From JBBDWZ01 sp050732575 (GTDB lineage: Bacteria > Gemmatimonadota > Gemmatimonadetes > Longimicrobiales > RSA9): a stretch of 6,503 nucleotides of DNA. Position 1 is the first letter of the stretch, and each line of letters starts with the position of its first letter. Both the position numbers and the translations under genes were made by a program. This document shows, in pieces, positions 4,753 through 6,503 of this stretch. The stretch is from NCBI GenBank assembly GCA_050732575.1, contig JBOHRF010000295.1, positions 1 to 6,503 of the forward strand, given 5' to 3'. The notes below the pieces were generated by a model. That model searched no databases. It was not told where the DNA came from and worked only from the letters and a program-made list of their open reading frames with translations.

Positions 4753-6503
4753 ATGCGCCTGGCACTGGCAAATCTGGCCCTGTTCCTGGTCCTCGCTGCG
4801 CCCAAAGCCACCGCCCAACAAGAGGCGGTCGGCCCGCGTATCATCGTCGAAAAGAACGTCCAGGCCAGGATGCGCGATGGCGTCATCCTGCGTGCCGACG
4901 TCTACCGCCCTGGAACCAGCACCAGGCTGCCCGCGCTGCTCCAGCGCACGCCCTACTCCAAGAATCCCAATCGGGAAGACAATGTATTCCGGCGCATGGC
5001 CGAGCGCGGCTACGTGGTGGTCGTGCAGGACACACGCGGACGCTACATGTCCGATGGCGTGGCACGGCCGCATGATGAAGCCGAGGATGGTTTCGACACG
5101 ATCGAGTGGGTAGCGGCACTGCCCTACGTGAATGGCCGCGTGGGCATGTTCGGCACCAGCTACAGTGCCACTACCCAGCTCATGGCCGCACCGCTGCGGC
5201 CGCCACACCTGGTGGCGCTGGCCCCCGCATCGTCGTACAACAGTCGCTACGACATGGTCTTTCAGGGCGGTGCCTTCTACATCGCAGATGGCCTCAACTG
5301 GAATATCGGCCAGGCCGCAGACGTGCGACGCCGGCGCACACAGCCCGAAGTGAATCGCGATGGCTCCATTGGCATGAGCGCGACCGAGCGGCAGTCCCTC
5401 AACGACTGGCTCCGGCACATGCCACTCAAGACTGTGGCCGTGCCTGACCTGAGGGAGCATGCGCCCGGCTATTTCACAATGCTCGATCATCCATCCTACG
5501 ATGACTACTGGCGCATCTTCGACATCGAGTCACGCCACCATCAAGTGGAGGTGCCGGCACTCCATCTGACGGGGTGGTACGATGCGCTGTTGAACGGCAC
5601 GGTCAGAAATTTTGCCGGACTGCGCGCGCATGCGCGTACTGCGAAGGCTAGGGAAGGGCAGCGGCTCATCGTAGGACCGTGGACGCACTCGGGGCCGACC
5701 GCGCGCACCACGACCATCGGTACAGTGGACTATGGCAGTGCTGCCGGGCTTGATTCCGATTCGCTGCGTTTTGCCTGGTTCGACTACTGGCTCAAAGACA
5801 CGCCCACGGGTGTGCTGTCGCGCGCGCCGGTTCGCCTTTTCATCATGGGCGCGAATATCTGGCGCGATGAGCAGGAGTGGCCGCTCGCGCGCGCCGTGCC
5901 GACCCTGTTCTATCTGCACAGCGCGGGTGGCGCCAACTCGCTGGCCGGCAATGGCACGCTGAATCGCGATGCGCCGGGCGCTGAACCGCCGGATCGCTTC
6001 GCGTACGATCCGAACAATCCCGTGCCCACGGGCGCGCGCGGCGGGTATTCGCGCAGCCCGAGCGATCAGCGTGAGGTCGAGCAGCGCACCGATGTGCTGG
6101 TCTATACGAGCGCGCCGTTGGAAACGCCGTTGGAAGTCACGGGTCCGATCCTGACGCATCTGTGGGTGACCAGCACAGCGACCGACACGGATTTCACGGT
6201 GAAGCTGGTAGATGTGCTACCCGATGGGACCGCGCGCGCACTCACCGATGGCATCCTGCGCGCACGCTATCGCAAGTCAAAATTCTCGCCCGTCCCGCTC
6301 ACACCCAATCAACCGGAAGAGCTGACCATCGATGCAGGCGCCACGGGCAACGTGTTCCTGCCCGGCCATCGCATCCGCATCGAGATCTCGAGCAGCAACT
6401 TCCCGCGCTTCGACCGCAACCCCAACACGGGTGCACCATTCGGTGAAGGGCCGCCCGCGCGCAGCGCACAACAGACCGTCCTGCACGACCGGTTGCACCC
6501 ATC
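4753..6503 (+). CDS. secreted CocE/NonD-family serine hydrolase (X-Pro dipeptidyl-peptidase S15-like), 3' end cut by window
   Basis: The frame is open for 583 codons to the window edge. Residues 1-21 are a signal peptide (hydrophobic core, ATA before QQE). An alpha/beta-hydrolase domain follows: RTPYSK with the oxyanion Tyr68, the GFDTIEW block, GTSYSA with nucleophile Ser136, GWYD with Asp277 and GPWTH with His312. The Ser-Asp gap of 141 is close to cocaine esterase (Ser117, Asp259, His287, Tyr44). From about 350 on lies the jelly-roll C-terminal domain (DFTVKLVDV, FLPGHRIRIEIS, NPNTG, VLHDRLHPS). The last motif usually stands near the end of these proteins, so perhaps 10-20 residues are missing. 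The family cleaves esters and amides, including glutaryl-7-ACA acylases and alpha-amino-acid ester hydrolases. The natural substrate here cannot be read. It is transcribed divergently from the two-repeat gene. Confidence 0.93.
   Translation, partial: MRLALANLALFLVLAAPKATAQQEAVGPRIIVEKNVQARMRDGVILRADVYRPGTSTRLPALLQRTPYSKNPNREDNVFRRMAERGYVVVVQDTRGRYMSDGVARPHDEAEDGFDTIEWVAALPYVNGRVGMFGTSYSATTQLMAAPLRPPHLVALAPASSYNSRYDMVFQGGAFYIADGLNWNIGQAADVRRRRTQPEVNRDGSIGMSATERQSLNDWLRHMPLKTVAVPDLREHAPGYFTMLDHPSYDDYWRIFDIESRHHQVEVPALHLTGWYDALLNGTVRNFAGLRAHARTAKAREGQRLIVGPWTHSGPTARTTTIGTVDYGSAAGLDSDSLRFAWFDYWLKDTPTGVLSRAPVRLFIMGANIWRDEQEWPLARAVPTLFYLHSAGGANSLAGNGTLNRDAPGAEPPDRFAYDPNNPVPTGARGGYSRSPSDQREVEQRTDVLVYTSAPLETPLEVTGPILTHLWVTSTATDTDFTVKLVDVLPDGTARALTDGILRARYRKSKFSPVPLTPNQPEELTIDAGATGNVFLPGHRIRIEISSSNFPRFDRNPNTGAPFGEGPPARSAQQTVLHDRLHP

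Noticed and set aside
4541..5113. Plus-strand open frame overlapping the start of the CocE-type gene in another frame
   Set aside because: The frame starting at 4753 carries the signal peptide and all catalytic motifs. This frame is rich in Arg, Ser and Pro with no recognisable motif.
5530..6159. Minus-strand open frame of 209 codons inside the CocE-type gene
   Set aside because: It is antisense to a gene with complete family motifs. Its sequence is Arg/Ala-rich and low in complexity, as expected for a GC-rich shadow frame, and it has no ribosome site.
4753..6503. Possible frameshift or broken gene for the hydrolase, because other frames show several short open stretches
   Set aside because: I read the 4753 frame codon by codon to the end. 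It stays open, and the motifs occur in one frame in the correct order.
1..6503. tRNA, rRNA, CRISPR array, insertion sequence or attachment site
   Set aside because: No cloverleaf, direct-repeat array, transposase motif or terminal repeats were seen in any gap.

Overview
The window is a high-GC bacterial chromosomal segment. It encodes five proteins: three hydrolases (two with clear export signals), one small membrane protein, and one protein of unknown function. Both readable signal peptides have alanine-rich ends followed by Gln (LAAQ, ATAQQ). Together with the collection of S41, P1 and CocE-type hydrolases, this style fits Gemmatimonadota or a similar environmental soil or water bacterium. 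That placement is inference from style only, at about 40% confidence. I see no plasmid, phage, insertion-sequence, CRISPR, tRNA or rRNA signature.

Layout, left to right. (1) The 3' part of an S41-family (tricorn/CtpA-like) peptidase gene on +, entering from outside the window and ending at 1550. (2) A 134-base gap with two hairpins and a weak promoter candidate. (3) A secreted P1-family (DmpA-type) self-cleaving aminopeptidase, 1685-2899 on +. (4) A 139-base gap with an inverted repeat, and a second one that can pair with the next gene's Shine-Dalgarno sequence. (5) A 146-residue four-helix membrane protein, 3039-3479 on +. (6) A convergent, leaderless 320-residue protein, 3506-4468 on -, made of two diverged copies of a PLAT/LH2-like beta module. 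(7) A 284-base divergent intergenic region with a perfect 7-bp inverted repeat. (8) A secreted CocE/alpha-amino-acid-ester-hydrolase-type serine hydrolase starting at 4753 on +. It is open to the window edge and probably lacks only its last few residues.

How they may work together: the S41, P1 and CocE-type enzymes act on peptides or on amino-acid amides and esters. At least two of them, P1 and CocE, are exported, so the theme is extracytoplasmic peptide or amide turnover. The genes are separated by more than 100 bases or lie in opposite orientations, so they do not form one tight operon. The co-function is suggestive, not shown. I found no clear new multi-gene system. The least explained elements are the duplicated PLAT-like protein, a 19-residue Cys-containing insertion just before the self-cleavage site of the P1 enzyme, and the possible ribosome-site sequestering hairpin before the membrane-protein gene.
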